Source of the DNA: Sphaerochaetaceae bacterium
GTDB taxonomy: Bacteria; Spirochaetota; Spirochaetia; Sphaerochaetales; Sphaerochaetaceae
Reading direction: 5' to 3'
Assembly (NCBI GenBank): GCA_023231265.1
Contig: JALNVT010000128.1
Coordinates: 1 to 7,428 of the forward strand
DNA: 7,428 nucleotides
The notes beneath the pieces were generated by a model. That model worked only from the letters and a program-made list of their open reading frames with translations, did no database searches and had not been told where the DNA came from. The position numbers and the translations under genes are program-made. Shown in pieces: positions 7,001 to 7,428 of this stretch; the first letter of the stretch is position 1; each line of letters begins with the position of its first letter.

Positions 7001-7294
7001 TCTGAAAATGGATTGCTTGCTCTGAAAGAAATTGAAAGAAAAGAGACTTTATATGATGCAGTTCTTATGGATATTCAGATGCCTGTTATGGATGGATATG
7101 AAGCCACAAGAAGAATCAGAAATCTAGACAGTGATTATGCAAAAGATATTCCAATCTATGCAATGACAGCTAATTCATTCAATGCAGATGTGAAGAAGGC
7201 CTCTCAATCTGGAATGAATGGACACATATCAAAACCAATTGATACCAAAGCTCTCTTTTCAATCCTGTATAATTTAAAGAACAGTAAAGAGTGA
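4100..7294 (+). CDS. Hybrid sensor histidine kinase, two solute-binding domains and two receivers
   Basis: A 1064-residue inner-membrane sensor. Residues 1-35 are a signal peptide (hydrophobic 16-28, likely cleavage after IFA). Two family-3 solute-binding (Venus flytrap) domains follow, about 38-255 and 275-485. Each keeps a family-like arginine motif (KTEER with Arg109; AAREYDLNLSVPY with Arg352). A single membrane helix spans about 513-530, then a short charged helical linker. The HisKA domain has the phospho-acceptor His565 in NMSHELRTP. The ATPase domain shows the N box (Asn679, Asn683), DTGCG (715-719), the F box and GGSGLGL (744-750). Receiver 1 is about 799-918 and receiver 2 about 938-1060, with phospho-acceptors Asp854 and Asp991. 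The overall plan recalls BvgS and EvgS, but it has no PAS domain before HisKA and no HPt domain after the receivers, so a separate HPt protein and response regulator must exist elsewhere. Family-3 domains often bind amino acids or other small acids; the ligand cannot be read here. A link to xylose rests only on position, and a terminator separates the genes. Confidence 0.93.
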   Translation: MKLLDILSFNRHLNGYICSLLLTIMFLFSSNTIFADESVKISSYDDGGFYILDDDKTEIGGYAFDLQVALNRYLDWDVTYVLDNWNDCFESIRKGKTDLLFGVFKTEERIDLYSFNKTPIAMMSSYIVARDDFELLDGDYTKLAGSTFGLVKGAASSQKMRDFLSENGIDVNYVVGNTTKDLREKLKRGEIDYSILNTTILMDNEKIIQKFSQEPMYVMSRKDKAYLLDAFDESIERLNDVNPTFLDDLLSKTYTDKSRTLKNLLTNKEIEFIKDSDTLRCGVLEDNQPFYYRTVDNTYIGLVVSLIKEISKESGLQIQLVPFADREAELDALKNGEIDMLSKFPNDYHAAREYDLNLSVPYLESQVTIIKNRLSAHEDAKVYAIPYEIINHTEEIKRNLTDIELKNYDTPQACIDAINNGEVSGAIIEDYNILQNKWELENTRNLDSFVANGVFLIHCFAVSENVDSTYLDIIDKAISTLDTTNINFSLIDEEQSTYSQHLFQVFFSEYKVEIFTTAIFLLIVLIFLYYQNNKTAKKNEELREANKRANEASKVKSEFLANMSHELRTPLNAIIGLNLLLEESLDERDIAEDYVKKIDQSSKILLSIINDVLDMSAIESGKLKIANQKFNLKETIYSVTNIYYQQCEDKGIDFKFNMSNIEYESLIGDSYRIRQILLNLLSNAVKFTEKGGSIAVSLDEAVEQDDAVLYLSVSDTGCGISSDLQERLFQKFEQQDATTVRRYGGSGLGLSICKRLVTLMNGDIDVKSQVNVGTTFTVKIPLKISFEDEKVSAFEIKKLDVLIVDEDETSCRYISSILNRWNIKNEYCTTEHLAIKSINDRKKNQCEYSLFIVDMKINQLEIFKNIRASIENKLCMVIITGYDIDEYKKHSHYLGSEAFIRKPIFASELFDKIISNLNYVKINSKQEEADASDLRLDGMKILLAEDNKMNQLIESRLLEKKGALVTVSENGLLALKEIERKETLYDAVLMDIQMPVMDGYEATRRIRNLDSDYAKDIPIYAMTANSFNADVKKASQSGMNGHISKPIDTKALFSILYNLKNSKE

Positions 7295-7382
7295 GAGCTC
7301 AATTAAAATAAATATCAAGACCAGTATGGAATGCCTATCTATTTTTCAATTCAAAGAAAACTAATCCGTTATATCGAATTAA

Positions 7383-7405
7383 ACCAATTTTATTCAATTA
7401 TTGGT
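7383..7405. repeat. Small inverted repeat near the window end
   Basis: ACCAAT (7383-7388) is inverted at 7400-7405 (ATTGGT) around an 11-nt AT-rich centre. No T run follows, so it is not a good terminator for the kinase gene. It lies directly upstream of, and just overlaps, the -10-like element at 7402-7410, which suits a binding site better than a terminator. It may be chance. Confidence 0.3.
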
Positions 7406-7410
7406 ATAAC
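7402..7410 (+). promoter_or_regulatory. Candidate extended -10 promoter for a gene beyond the window
   Basis: TGGTATAAC fits an extended -10 (TGN followed by TATAAC, 5 of 6). There is no good -35, which extended -10 promoters can lack. Transcription would begin near 7417, inside the palindrome at 7416-7425. It suggests that a plus-strand gene starts just to the right, separately from the kinase. Confidence 0.35.
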
Positions 7411-7415
7411 TAAAT

Positions 7416-7425
7416 AAAACGTTTT
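7416..7425. promoter_or_regulatory. Perfect CG-centred palindrome, possible LacI-type operator
   Basis: AAAACGTTTT is a perfect 10-bp palindrome, three bases from the window edge. Read on the minus strand with its flank it is GCAAAACGTTTTA, nearly the word found before the kinase start (GCAAACGTTTTA). Its place over the predicted transcription start at about 7417 is a usual position for a repressor operator. Confidence 0.4.
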
Positions 7426-7428
7426 GCG

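Noticed and set aside
7383..7405. The ACCAAT/ATTGGT inverted repeat as a terminator of the kinase gene.
   Set aside because: The stem is only six pairs, half of them A-T, and no T run follows. It is better kept as a possible binding site.
1..7428. CRISPR arrays, tRNA or rRNA genes, insertion sequences, phage genes or a new defence system.
   Set aside because: No spaced repeats, cloverleaf-like segments, transposase-like genes or terminal inverted repeats were seen. The four genes account for nearly all of the window.

Overview
The window holds a compact D-xylose catabolic locus followed by a large membrane sensor kinase. The DNA is AT-rich. Arginine is mostly AGA, intergenic spacers are rich in A and T runs, and Shine-Dalgarno sites are clear (AGGAGG before xylB, AAAGGAG before xylA, AGGAG before the kinase). 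This fits a low-GC, sugar-fermenting bacterium such as a gut or rumen anaerobe. A spirochaete (Treponema-like) or another low-GC fermenter are both possible. There is no phylogenetic marker here, so the organism is an inference held loosely.

Layout. Bases 1-58 hold no supported gene. A hairpin at 59-104 ends the minus-strand gene at 108-929, an AraC-type regulator with an N-terminal cupin fold and two C-terminal helix-turn-helix motifs. An 88-bp divergent spacer (930-1017) separates it from xylB (xylulokinase, 1018-2511). xylB overlaps xylA (xylose isomerase, 2511-3836) by one base, TAATG. A strong intrinsic terminator (3862-3904) closes the xylBA operon. After an AT-rich spacer comes a single 1064-residue hybrid sensor histidine kinase (4100-7294): signal peptide, two periplasmic solute-binding domains, one membrane helix, a kinase core and two receiver domains. 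The last 134 bases contain no gene but look like the promoter and operator of a gene beyond the window.

How it works together. XylA converts D-xylose to D-xylulose, and XylB phosphorylates this to D-xylulose 5-phosphate for the pentose phosphate pathway. The divergent AraC-type protein is the obvious candidate regulator. The spacer carries two 9-bp direct repeats exactly 20 bp apart, the usual geometry for AraC-family half-sites, placed over the -35 regions of both divergent promoters. No xylose transporter lies in the window.

The kinase is separated from xylBA by a terminator, and its ligand is unknown. It has no PAS domain, no HPt domain and no response regulator partner in view, so its phosphorelay must finish on proteins encoded elsewhere. 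CG-centred LacI-type palindromes occur just before the kinase start and at the end of the window, which hints at a shared regulon separate from the AraC-type control. The enzymes are ordinary. The parts most worth a second look are the regulatory DNA, the apparently leaderless regulator start and the kinase architecture.
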